Shown here: in pieces, positions 11,203 through 23,094 of the stretch | Layout of the letters: each line of letters starts with the position of its first letter | Numbering within the stretch: the first letter of the stretch is position 1 | Program-made: the position numbers and the translations under genes | Notes under the pieces: generated by a model | Seen by the model: the letters and a program-made list of their open reading frames with translations, nothing else | What the model was told of the DNA's origin: nothing | Database searches by the model: none | From: Sapria himalayana | Taxonomy: Eukaryota; Streptophyta; Magnoliopsida; Malpighiales; Rafflesiaceae | DNA length: 64,000 nt | Assembly: GCA_029783825.1 (NCBI GenBank) | Contig: JAREIK010000343.1 | Span: forward strand, 2,208,501-2,272,500 | Reading direction: 5' to 3'

Positions 11203-11500
11203 TCCATAGAAATTGCAATCTCCTGTAACGCATTTTCTTACTAGAACTAGCAAGCCGAATCTTATGGGAGAGTATACAGGCACGGAGCAAAAGATGAATT
11301 TGAAAAAACAAACACACCCCCCTACGCCATAATAATCTACGAGAAGTTTGGACTGAAAACGTACCTCAGATCAGGAAGAAACTCACGGCCGAACAAGACC
11401 TGTCGTACGCTACCTTAGGTTAGGATGTTGCCGAGTCAAAACACTGGAACCGTTAGGGTTGCGAAATTGCGCTACTCTGACCAACACGGTGGGTGTTTTT
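11203..11500 (-). promoter_or_regulatory. Ribosomal-protein-type leader exon and start of first intron
   Basis: On the minus strand the sequence has AACCCTAA (telo-box, 11453-11460) within a C-rich leader. It ends at 11365 with CTGAG|GTACGT, a strong splice donor (GT at 11364-11363). Telo-boxes near the transcription start are typical of plant ribosomal-protein and other translation genes. The intron start down to about 11220 matches the leader copy at 22.2-22.5 kb. The next coding exon on this strand is S20 at 7916, so this may be its leader with a 3.4-kb intron. That link is inferred, not shown. Confidence 0.5.
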
Positions 11501-12416
11501 GCAATTTTTAAATTCTAAAAAAAGTTTAGACAATTTTAAAAGATTATAAATAAGCTAATAAAAAAAATATGTGGGCTAGATATAGAATAATACTATTATA
11601 TCAAAAAATTTATCGATATGTTCATATATTAATTATCATGTAAGTCCAAGTCATATAATATATCGAATAATACTAATATATCAAATTTTAATCAAATTTA
11701 TTCAAGATAAATCCCTTTATTACATAATTATGAGTATAATTTAGTGCATTTTGGAAATTTATTATCCAATGACATATTCTTGTTAATTGAACCAACTTGT
11801 TAATTTACTCAATAATTCATGAACATCAATTGAATTGATTATTATTTATGTGAAATCTAATTTTTACTCAATAATTCATTTTTCAACAACTAAAACAAAA
11901 TACTCTTTTCATAATGATACTAAATTATTGAGTATAGAAATTTAATTAAAAATCATGATATTCAAACTTGAAAATTATTTTCAAACGAGCAATTTGAAGA
12001 ACTAACAATATGGTAGTCATTATGGCAATGGGCAAGCCACTTAATCCTAAGGATATGAGTTTGATCCTCATGGATGATAGAAATGCACCCTCAAGTATCT
12101 TTGCCAATCATACTATTCATACTTCAAGGATGAGGTCTTAGTCTTATATACTTTGATCCTAGGACCTCAAAGCATTTATATGAGACGAGTGATATCATGG
12201 GTTGGTTTTGGGAACGGATGGAGGGAGGAAGCTAAAAAAAAAAAAAAGCAAGCAATGTGATGTTCTTCTTCACTTCACATAAAAGGTATGCTTTTTTTTT
12301 CTTTTTTTTTGTTTATTGTAGCAATTTTAAAAATAATTAAAGGAATTAAGACTAATGTTGAATCAGATGAAACTCTAGTTTAATGGATTTCAATGCATAT
12401 CCATTTGAGTTTCACC
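11390..12416. repeat. 1-kb segmental duplication, copy 1 (leader, promoter and upstream region)
   Basis: From the leader outward, the sequence matches 54063-55076 almost base for base, with a few substitutions and small indels. Both copies share 'cgtacgctaccttagg', 'ataatactaatatatcaa', 'cttaatcctaaggatatg' and 'gttcttcttcacttcacat'. Here the match stops at 12416, where a hAT terminus begins. At 55076 the sequence runs on, so the other copy shows the site before insertion. Confidence 0.85.
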
Positions 12417-13020
12417 TATAGGTGTCAACCGGGGCGGTTTGGGACGGCCCGGCACGAGGCACGGGAATTTCCCGTGCCCGGGCCCAGGCAAGGCACAACC
12501 CGTGCCGTGCAGAGGCCAACCGGGCCGCTAGCCGTGACTTACCTGGCAAGGTTCGGTGGCACGTGGCATGGCCCGTCGACACGGGTCAAAGTCACACACA
12601 GTCCCGCACCCTCACGAGTCACGGCTCACCCTCTTGTGACTCGATGAGTTGGGCCTAGCTTCCCGCACACAAAGACTGCGGGTCGGGTGCAATCAGACCC
12701 GACCCGCATTCCTCCCAACCCGACCCGATTCCCAGCCCCCCAACCGGCAGAAAAAAAATTTTAATTTTAACAGTTGGATCTTGCCTCCAACGGCTAGGAG
12801 ACAGAATCCGACGGCCCTCATGATTCTGCCCCCTAAATATTAAAAAAAAATTTAAAAAACAAAAAAAAATTTCTTTAATCTATAAAATCTTCCCCACATC
12901 TCTATAACATTTATGTTTTTAATAAATATTTATTTTCTCAAATCTCACATTTTCACTCTCTAAAAACTCTTGCTCCTCTCTCTCGGGACTCCATTGCTTT
13001 ACCGGGTAAAATCCTTTAAA
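12417..13020 (+). mobile_element. Truncated 5' end of a hAT element
   Basis: It begins TATAGGTGTCAACCGG, a one-base variant of the family terminus. GC-rich subterminal sequence follows, then the UTR landmarks seen also at 57170-57720 and (reversed) 31850-32300: 'gcgggtcgggt', 'ccaacggctagg', 'gaatccgacgg', 'aacatttatgtttt', and 'gctttaccgggtaa' just before the usual start of transposase. The transposase does not follow; copia gag does. The short frames at 12393-12843 are by-products of the GC-rich end. Confidence 0.75.
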
Positions 13021-13050
13021 TTTGTTGGTTTTAAGAATAAAATAAATAAA

Positions 13051-16000
13051 TGACAGCACGATTAAAATAGAATTTTTTTATATTAATACTTTTTCTTTAT
13101 GAAAAAATAAAAGTCAAAGTAATTTTGAAAAAAAAAATAATTAATCAAATACAATTGAAAAAAGACAGTAAATTACTGAAGACTCTACACTTTAAGAGAA
13201 GATTATATGGGGCATTAAGAAATTTCCAATATACATTTGGTGCTAGCCACTAAAGTACTATCCAATATGGTGAGAAAATATATATCATAAAAAATTTGAA
13301 ATACTCTCATAAGCATGTATGAGGTAAAATCACTTCAAAAAAAAGATATTCTTAAAGAGAATACTCTACACACTTCAAATGACAAATTTAATACAGTAAC
13401 TGATCATATCAACATTTTGAATACTATATTCTCAGCTTACCATGTTGAATTTATATATTTTTAAAAAAAAATTATGCTGCGATTTTAATTCAAATTCTAT
13501 CTGCTTCGTATGATTATCTCATCTTCAATATAATGAATAATATACTTACAGATTATCTAATCTTCAATGATATTGGAATTATTTCTTTAGAAGAAAAAAA
13601 CATATTCAAAAATATAGAGGACATATATGTAAATACACAGTAAGTAAAAGCACTAACGATGATACGAGAACAATCAACAAAGCATGTCGTCTTAGAGTGA
13701 TAGACAAAATTATAGTATTTTAAAATCAAAAAGTAAAAAAAAAAAATAATATGTAATGGAACTATGACAAAAAAAAACTTGAAAAAAAAATTCATATAAA
13801 AAAAGCAAAGATGATGAATTATTAAATATTCAAGGAAATGTAACAAGTATCTATGATGATATTAAAATCTCCAAAATAAACTCGAGAGGTTTATAATATG
13901 ACATTTTAACGAGAATAGTTTCACAAATATGAACTAAACTCAAGAGATTCTGAACAAATAGGTGATGATCAAAATTTTATGATGAATGATATTAATACTA
14001 TATAGATAAAAATATTTGATGAAATGATTCATATCATACAAAGGATATGGCATGTGAGGGGCTTGAAGAAAAATCTATTATTATTGAAACAAATAAATAA
14101 TCATAGGCATAAGATCTGTGATGAAAAATGAAATGATAAAGATTATTAAAAATAACATAATAAGTTTAAGCATGTGTTACATCAATTAATAAATGAGAAA
14201 GATCAACAATGATATGACATCACAGACTATATCATATATCAAAATAAAGTAAGGATTCTCTATAATAAAAAATTTCTTTCAGTGCTCAAATTAATAGATC
14301 TAGCATTTAATGAGCTTTATGTTACAAGTCAACAGCATAAATTAACATTCATCAGGTTACAAGTAAATGTATTCTAGACTTTATTAATTCAAATATATGA
14401 AAATCACCAAAAATATCTCAAGAAATTATAAAATACTTTTTATTTTTTATAAAGGACTACTCGGCGAAAATATTGAGCGTATCCAATCGACTAGAAGTAC
14501 GATGCATTTTTAATTTTTAAAGTTTTCAAAACACTGATAAAACTTGAATCCAAAAAAAAAAGTAAGTATTTAAGAAAGGATATTAGAAGAGAAAATATAG
14601 ATGATAAATGTCTTACTCTTTTAAAGCAAAAATATATCAAATAATAATTAACAGTCACATACACATCACAATAAAATAGAATGACATAATTAATAAACAA
14701 AAATTTTGTAAAATAAATGATAGAGATATTGAGGACTACAAATTTACCAAATTTTTTTTATGCACAAGCAACTAATACCACATGTTATGTGATAAATTGA
14801 TCATTAACTACAATTGATTTGAAAATATCAATGGTAATATAGAAGATATATATTATCATGGTATGATGAATATGTAAAGAGGATTTATTATGTGATCTCA
14901 CTGCTTGGAAGATAATTATCAACAAAAATATAATTTTTATTAAAAAACAACTACAAACAATAGATAAGAATTAATACATTAAAAAAAATTAGACTACAAT
15001 AGTACAAGTGAAAAATAATTTGATAAACACAACTTCAATATTTAAAGAGAAAGCATCAAAATACAAAATACAAAAATAAATCAAGTTTGAGACTTCAAAA
15101 TTAGTCAGTCATCTTGTGATAAAAGACTACTAACTTGACACTGAAAATATGTTATATAAAATAATATTACATATTGTGTTCTAATAAATGATAAATAATC
15201 ATTAATATTTCATGAAGCTACAAATAACTCACATTCATCTCTATGGATAGCAACAATAAAAAAATTAAAATTCTACACACAAAAAAACTTGAGAGTCAAC
15301 ATCATTACCATAGAAAAAAAAATATTATATACAAAAAAATACTAAAAATCTTGGAAGTAACATAATAATAATCAAGTAAAATGATATCAAGCAAGATTGA
15401 TAAAAAATGAATATGATTTGAAAGAAAAAATTGACTCAAATGAGATTTTTTTCCAAGTAGTTCATTTTATGACAACCAAAGTAATATCAACTTTGAATAC
15501 TAAATTTAATCTATTTTTGAAACAGTTGAATACCAAAATTATATTTCTTAAAGAAAACACGAAGAAAATATTTATGTTTCAACCAAAATATTTTCCTAAA
15601 ACAAACAAGGAAAAATTAGTTTTCAAATTGAACAAATTTTTATACAGTCACAAATACTCAAACAGTAAATGAAGTGTTAGTATAAAAAATTTGATTAGTA
15701 CATTATTAAACTTAAGTACAATAAACTCATTTCAATCCATTATATGTGCTATAAAAAGTTTTAAAATGAAAATTACTTGTTCATTCTATTATTATAAGTT
15801 AATGACATGTTGATAACACATCTCAATAAATATCAAACAAAGAATTAAATACACAATTAGTTAGTAAATTTAATATGAAAAACTCTATACTAGCAAATAT
15901 AATTTTAGATATACAAATTTATAATTAGAGAAACAATAGAAAATTAACTCTCTCAAATAAATTATCTTAAAAAAATCTTGTAGCATTTTAACAAACAAGA

Positions 16001-16800
16001 TAATAAGTCAATTTCTATTAACTTACTGTTATTCTGAAGTATGTATCCTAACATAGAAGTAGAAATTAGAAAGATATTTCAAATACCATTTACATCAATA
16101 GCAAAAAGTTTGATATTAATATGATTTATACAAAACTAAATATTACATAAGCAACAAGAGTAATTAATCAATTTATGACATATCCTAGCAGAGAGCATTG
16201 GAGCACAAAGAATAAAATTCTAAGATATACTAAAAGAATCTCAGATATTATATCATATTACAAAGATTTTAACTTTATTTTCAAAAGGAATGCTGACGCA
16301 GACCATATTAAGAATATTGAATTTAATAAGTCTATTATAATTTATGTTTTCACTCTTACTAGAGGCATGTAAGTTAAGTTTTAAAATTACAATCTATTGT
16401 TCATGCATCTATGATAGAGATGGAATATGTTACCACTACACAAGCAAGTAAAAAGTGAATTTAGTTGCAGATGCTATTTAAAAAACTTAGACACAAATAA
16501 AATAAAATTATTTAATTTTATAACAGTTAGAATATTTTACACTTAGCAAAAATTTAATATTTCACTCAAAGACAAAATATATCAATATAAAATATTATTT
16601 ATACATAAAAAAATAGAAAAGATAAGTGTAGATATGTAACAAATTCACACTGATAAAAACATAAAAATATTATGACCAAATCGATCAACATTGACAAATT
16701 TATATGAAATAGAATCTTATATGGTTTAGCAAGAACGTATGCAAGCACATAGTTAACAAATAAGAAATATAAATTTTAAGTAGGACAATATAACATCAAA
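13051..16800 (+). pseudogene. Decayed Ty1/copia (TNT1-like) gag-pol
   Basis: The domain order is recognisable in broken frames. Gag: 'LYTLQMTN', 'TDHINILNTIFSA' (13380-13440), 'NNILTDYLIFNDI' (about 13535-13575). Pre-integrase and integrase: 'HVRGLKKNLL' (about 14050), 'LYVTSQQHKL' (about 14320) and a following 'YPID'. The RT to RNase H part: 'REHWSTKNKILRYTKRISDI' near 16190, 'DADH' and 'IIYVFTLTRGM' to 16370. RNase H tail: 'MIEMEYVTTTQASK' (about 16410), 'TKSINIDKF' near 16680. The middle, including most of RT, is nearly unreadable. There are dozens of stops. No intact LTR pair was found; the 5' end abuts the hAT fragment at about 13.02 kb. Confidence 0.75.
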
Positions 16801-18399
16801 GTCAAAAAAAGATTATCATTCTTTATAATTAATCTCAATCACAATTTTTATTAGCTTGTATTTCATTAATTGTGTTGTTTATTTTAATATTTCATGATTA
16901 AATTTTTTATATTTAAAGTATTGATGCAGATTTTATTTTTATAACACTAAACAATATATATTGACAAAATAAAACAACAATGTTTGATGAACTAATTTTG
17001 AGTATCTAACATTTTTCCTTTATTCACTTAGTTATTGTAAAATTTATTTTGATAAAAATTCATCTTATATCTTCTAAAATTCTATCTCCTATAAATATTA
17101 TAAAATTCAAAATTAAATAAATATAGGACATACATGAAACATGGTGTCGTTCCCAAACTCTCTACTTGTACTACCAAACACACACATAACACACCAAGGA
17201 CTATATATGAGAGCCGAGAAAAAATATGAGATAAATTGAGAAAAATAAAAGAACAAAAAAATATAATTTTGAATGATTTATATTATTAGATAAAATTAAC
17301 ATATTTTATATTTTATTTAAATTACTTCCTAAAATTCGTATTTAGTATTGATGAATTTATATTAAAATTAAATTAAATTAATTTACTAAATAAATTAAGT
17401 AATTAAAAAATATATATTGTTGATTACATGTGTAAAGACCCCACATCATCTAATTTAATTCTAGGCATCCCATGTAAATAAAAAAAATTAAATCTAATTG
17501 AAAAACTTGTATCATATTGACTAATTTAAATATAAAAAAATAGAAGATAAAAAAAATTTACTCCAATGTCATAATTATGACAAAAAATGTTTTATATTTA
17601 ATAAAAATAAATAATTAAATAACTTAAAAATTAAAATTATAATGGTATTGATAATTCAAATCATATATAATATTTCAAAATAACATTCCATTTACATATT
17701 TCATCATCTATTATACTAATTCAAATTAGATATTATAAAAATTTAATAGTTCATTTGATACAATATCTATATGAATGTCATATATGAGCATCTAATAACA
17801 ATCATTAAAAAGTATACAATCAAAAATATATATTTAATAACATAATTAATAATGAAACAAATAAGAATTATATCCGTGAAAATTTTTCATGCTATTAATA
17901 CTTTGAAATTTATTAATATGTATCAAAATATATACATTATAGTTATATATTTTGTGTTAATCAATATGCATAAAATCTAGTATAATATCACGTTCTAGCA
18001 TCATAAAATTTAACATACATAATAAAATCATTATTGACTATAAAAAATATTTTTATCAGTTTCATGAACAATAATAATACCAATGATATTATCATTAAAT
18101 GTTGCTCAGTATACACATACATTTTGTATTGCACTTATATATTTACAATAATAATCATGTACTTTACTACTAAAAGTAGCACCAACTTTTGGTGCAAAAA
18201 TACACTCATACATTTTGTTTTACACTTGTATATTTTATGTTTCATAATAAATTATATATACTAATCATTAAAATTAGATGATAATATATACAAATATGTA
18301 AATATATATTACATAAATAAATATACTTATGATTCCCAACACTATGACTCAATATGTATTTTGTGATAGTTAAATCTTCATTCAATTAGATAAAAAAAA
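16801..18399. other. Very AT-rich sequence, possibly including a decayed 3' LTR
   Basis: It follows the copia 3' end, so the first few hundred bases may be LTR, but no matching 5' LTR was found to prove it. No gene was recognised. Confidence 0.4.
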
Positions 18400-18969
18400 T
18401 AAAAGTGTCGACTGAGCCAAACATCCCAGCATGGCCCATGGCATTGCCAGGATCAGCAATGCTGAGCCTGGCACAGCACGGTCCAAACCATGCCTAGCCC
18501 TAGGCCATGCTGCCCCATGAGACAGTTAGTGCCGTGCCAAGCCAGTGCAATCTGTGCCTCATGCTAGGCTAGATATGATATGTATACCTAGCCTAGTAGC
18601 ACGGTTCACCGACCCAGAGACAAGGACCGACTAAGGGTTATGGGTCAAGTTCCATTGGGTGACTGCCCAATAGGACAGATTATTATTTAAATAAAAAACT
18701 CACTACATAAGTTGAATCTTGCTTACTTTGCCAATTATAATTGATCGGCCACATAAGCCAGCCACCCATTGCGTTTTAATTTAGTAGGTTCCACAAAGAT
18801 GGTCTGGCACAGTACAGCACAACCCTCCACACTGTCGTGCCACCTTGTCATGTTGGACCAGCCAAATGATTCCCATATCATGTCTCATACGGTATGGTGG
18901 CATGGTCATGCTTGGCAAAAATAAGTCGTGCTAATACATCACAACCTAGTTAACACCTCTAAAAAAAAC
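18392..18969. mobile_element. 562-bp non-autonomous hAT element
   Basis: The element spans 18400-18961. Its left end TAAAAGTGTCGA and right end GTTAACACCTCTA are variants of the family termini. It is flanked by A-rich octamers that agree at 7 of 8 positions (18392-18399 and 18962-18969), though poly-A makes this weak evidence. The interior is GC-rich with 'gccatgc', 'cagcatggccc' and 'gcacagcacgg' words and no open frame of note. It lies just upstream of the hAT copy at 19.2 kb. Confidence 0.6.
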
Positions 18970-19189
18970 AAAACCATTGAATATGTTGTGCGTCCAAAAT
19001 ATTTAGATGTCAATTATTATTCATATCAATCATCGAATGATTTTTATTATTTTAGCATAATGAGTAAATATAAAATCTTATTATTTTATCTTTTTTATAT
19101 TATCTAAAATAATATTTATTCTACCAACCCTTTCTGTGTTTACAATAACAACGGAATCTAAATTTTTTATTACTATATACATAATTAGT

Positions 19190-21782
19190 AATAAGAGGAT
19201 AAATCTTGCATATGATATACAAGAAATGACACAGTACAAATATTATATGTGACTTTTAACATGTAAGAGTTTATTTGGGAAAGACCACCTTAAAAGGCAT
19301 GCCGAATTATGCACCAAAAAACATGAACCATTAGATCCGAGGCAAACCCAACTTGGCACTGCATTTTTTGAGACTGGATCGAGTTCAGTCTAAAAGTTTA
19401 CTCCATTCATATACTCCAGCGAGTTGGGTAGGGACGGCATGACCAGACTTATCACATTGATGAATCTTCCGATCAGATTTTCGGAAGATCCAAGAGTAGT
19501 GCACATCATGCAGATATATTTTCATCCTGCCTATCGTAGGATTCCTATGTCCATATCTAGGAATGACATACTAAAATTATATATGTTAGAAAAAGAAAAA
19601 ATAATTAAGGAATTTATGGAATATAGTGGAGTGGTATCTGTGACGTCAAATATCTGGACAAGTCACGATGAATCTTCTTATGCATGTCTCACCAGCCACT
19701 ATGTAAATTCTAATTAGACAATCAATAAAAAAATTTTAGGATTCTCTGAGATTCTTCATCCTCATGATGGCCAGGCCATTTTTGAATATATGATAAAAAT
19801 CTTTAGGGAATATAAAATTCAAAATAAAATTTTTAGTGTCACATTCGATAATACATCAAATAATAGAGTAGTGATTAATATGTTTGTTAGGAATATTAGA
19901 GATGCACCATTAGGAAAGATCTTTCATGTCAGATGCATGTGTCACGTGATTAACTTGATTGTTCAAGCGGGTATGAAGGTGTGTTCCCCCACGTTGGATA
20001 ATATATGTAATACACTAAAATATATTCGTATTCCTCGCAGACAACAAGAGTTTGGTAGCCTCTGTTTGTCTGTGAATCTTAAGAAAAAAAAATTCCAATC
20101 GGATGTGAGACATCATTGGAATTACACGTACCTGATGTTAGAATCATGTGTTGGATACGAACACGTGATATCTGATTACGTCAATAGTAAGAGTGACGAA
20201 CTTATTATTGATGACACTGACTGGGCTTCAGGAATTTTATTTTTGAAATTCCTGAAGATATTTTATGAAATGATGAACATGTGTTCATCGATTTATACGC
20301 TCACCACTTGCATTGCACTCCGGTACATATACAACATTAACAATATGTTTAGGAGGTATCGAGCTGACCCGACACTTAGTCATATGGTTGCAGAGATGAA
20401 AACCAAGTACTTAAAGTACTGGTCCACTGTTCCATCTCTTTATTGTCTCGCTGCATGCATGGACCATATGGTTAAAGTGGAAGGGTTAGAAAATACCCTG
20501 ACTTACATTTCCTCGTGCATGAACCTGGAAGACCCACCTGAATGGTTCATTCACAAGAAATTGACTGACCTGTTCACATACTACGATACTAAGTATGGTG
20601 ATGGTGGTAGTGAGACTATGATTACGGACATTGATACCTTATTCGGAGATAACGATTTTACCATTCAGCTAGCAAGGGAGAAATAAAGGGGTGGACCATC
20701 ACATAAGAGCGAGCTGTCTCGGTACTTAGATACCGATTACTGCTCAATCCTATCACATTCTGTACTAAGAATCTTGATTTATTACGGTAGTGGAAATCAT
20801 ATGAGTCCACCTTTCCCGTGTTATCTAGGATGGCACAGAATCTACTGACTCCTCCGGTGTCGAGCGTAGCATCGTAGTCTACTTTTTCTGTAGCAGTGAA
20901 CGTAGGAGATCGAGATTACGTCCAGATATGATTGAGACCTTGACTTGTTTGAAGGATTGAGAGGATTCGAGGTTTAGTATCCATGATCGTGCTGGAGCTG
21001 GGACTGGGACTACAGTCGCATCCATATCCACTATGATGGTGGAGGAGTTGATTACTGATGATAATGATTCATATGATACTGATAGTGATGTTGCGGCTAT
21101 TGATTCTCATGATATACCGATTGACAATTGATGATGATCTATAGTTTTTTATTTTCGATATTTTTTTTATTGATTGTACGTTTTATTTGTACGTTGTGTT
21201 GAAATTGTCATTTGTTATGTTCGAACCTTCAGTTTCAAATGAATGATTGGTAATTTTTTATCTGTGTTGTTTATGTTTTTTTTTTATTTTAATTTTTACT
21301 AACATAATGTATTGAATTATTAATTTATTTTTTTTTGTTTTAATTTTTCTTTTAAAAATTTATAACTTTATTATATAAATAATAATTATAATAATATTTA
21401 GACTAATTTGATATTACAAAAAAAAAATTAATATTTGTTTTTTTAATAAATTTTTAATTTTAACTTTTTTAAAATTATAAATATATAATACTATACAATA
21501 TATAAAATTTTAAATAAATTTAAAAATTTTTTAAAAAAAAAAAATTCTGCCCCACACGGCCTGACCTGGCCAGTAGGGCCAGGCCAGGCCAGGCCCGAGC
21601 AGACCCGGCACGGCACGGCACGGCACGGCCTGCTGTGCCTTCGGGCCGTGCAGGGCTTGACTTTATAAAACCGTGCAAGGCCGGGCACGGCACGGAACAG
21701 TAACCATGCCGTGCCCGGCCCGGCACAAAAGCACGCTCGTGCTCCAAAAAAACAGGCCGGGCCTGCCCGTTTAACACCTCTA
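19190..21782 (+). pseudogene. hAT transposase pseudogene within a partial hAT element
   Basis: Coding sequence from about 19260 to 21131 is collinear with the copies at 29.7-31.8 and 57.8-59.9 kb. The BED finger region is decayed and the true start is lost. 'VVSVTSNIW' has lost the first catalytic Asp (D to N). A TAG replaces Trp at about 19712-19717. 19790-20686 is open and holds 'VTFDNTSNN' and 'CMCHVINLIV'. TAA at 20684-20686 ends it, and frameshifts follow. The C-terminal hAT dimerisation part is broken, with the SES glutamate position reading as a stop. The family right end CCCGTTTAACACCTCTA closes the element at 21782; the left end is not clear. Non-functional. Confidence 0.85.
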
Positions 21783-22620
21783 ACCCATTATTTCAATTTT
21801 ATCAGCAACTCTTACCATGAGCTTCAGACTAAGTTTTAGGTTGATTAGGACACTTCCTAATTAAATCCTTAGCAATAGCCAACAAGCATTTTGCGCATCC
21901 AAATATACACACTGCTCACCACAAACACCAACACCCATTTTGTGATTAACATCCATAACACCACTGTCTGTGTGGTAAGATACATGGGTATGCAAGCCTG
22001 CATACCTAGCGTGCAAAATCAAAACCCACGCAATGTGAACGCATTATATCACAAATGCATGAGATAAGTATAAGAATCAGTATATATAAGCAATCCAAGC
22101 ATACCATGGTGATTCATGATTTTGATACTTGAAATTATTTACCACGAACATCCAGATCAACACGCTGTGCGTGAGTAAGATCTTCGGCCATTTATATAAT
22201 TGAGGTAATAACTTGCCTTTACACGATGTCATACAGACACAAATATCTACTATATAATTTTTATGGAAAATGCAATATACGGTAACTCAATTTTCTTGCT
22301 AGAACTAGTAAGACATGTCTTATGAGAATATACACGCACGCTGGAGAAAAGATGAATTCGGAAAAAATAACACCAGAATCAAAACGCACACTCCTGCATT
22401 AAGATGATCGATGAACAATGGGAACAGAAAGCGTACCTCAAATCAATAAGAATCTCACGGCTATTAGGAAGATGGTGTATCCGTGACGGAGAGAGAGGCG
22501 GAGGTGCTAGTTAGGGTTGTCTTGCTCTTGCTCTGAACAAAACGATGGGTCTTTTTGCTATTTTAAAATTTTCAGAATTTTTAAATTTTTCATTATCAAA
22601 ACAATAATTATACAATATAT
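21783..22620 (-). promoter_or_regulatory. 5' fragment of a ribosomal-protein-type gene (leader and intron)
   Basis: On the minus strand a leader with telo-box AACCCTAA (22511-22518) ends TTGAG|GTACGC, with a donor at 22436-22435. It resembles the leader at 11.4 kb, and the intron start also aligns ('tactagttctagcaagaaaa'). Further on, 21830-22010 matches 34790-34960 in the 5' region of the S8 pseudogene ('attaaatccttagcaatagcc', 'aagcctgcat'). A short frame MAEDLTHAQRVDLDVRG runs from 22191 into a GT; I do not recognise it. The hAT element at 21782 truncates the gene, so no body remains. Confidence 0.5.
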
Positions 22621-22662
22621 ATGTGTGTAGATGTAAGTCATATTGCATGTAACTATAATATT

Positions 22663-23094
22663 AGATATTTGTGTTTTAGTTCACCAAACGCAAAATATTT
22701 GTGTTTAGATACCCTAAATTGTGCATAATTAAAAATATATTTTAAATTTTAAATTATTTAGTTTTCATGTACTAAAATTAATTAATCTTGTTTTATCCTC
22801 CGAAATTTGGAACAAAAAATTAATTTAATTAAATTAGAAACTACTGTTGTAAACTGAAAAAATATGTTTCTGAATTTGGAAATCTGAATTCTTCAAAACA
22901 CAAAAAGCAAAATTAAATATATAATTATTATGATTTCCGAATTATAATTTCCAAATTATGATTTCTAAATTACTCTTTCGAATATCATCTTTTGAAAATA
23001 TAAATGTTTCGTATTTTTTTTTATTATGAAAAGTTTAGTGTAACAAAATTAAAATATTGTGTGTTTGGTACACGATACACCAAACACAAATCTC
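22663..23094. mobile_element. 432-bp long-TIR MITE
   Basis: The left end AGATATTTGTGTTTTAG is complementary in pattern to the right end CCAAACACAAATCTC. Subterminal motifs (CAAAATATTTGTGTTT on the left, AAATATTGTGTGTTTGG on the right) are mirrored too. The interior has 'aatttggaa' and 'gaatttcc'-like palindromic words. The same family forms 37793-38955. The target duplication is unclear. Confidence 0.6.

Noticed and set aside
12393..12843. Arg/Pro/Ala-rich frames, and similar ones at 21491-21777, 28856-29381, 32152-32633 and 56966-57411
   Set aside because: These lie in the GC-rich ends of hAT elements and come from CGGCACG repeats, with no conserved product between copies.
18034..18264. Short Ile/Tyr/Phe-rich frames in AT-rich DNA (also 399-662, 6582-6845, 13553-13846, 14491-14700, 27793-28302 and 38043-38765)
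   Set aside because: They are low complexity, without splice or domain evidence, and often inside decayed transposons or microsatellites.
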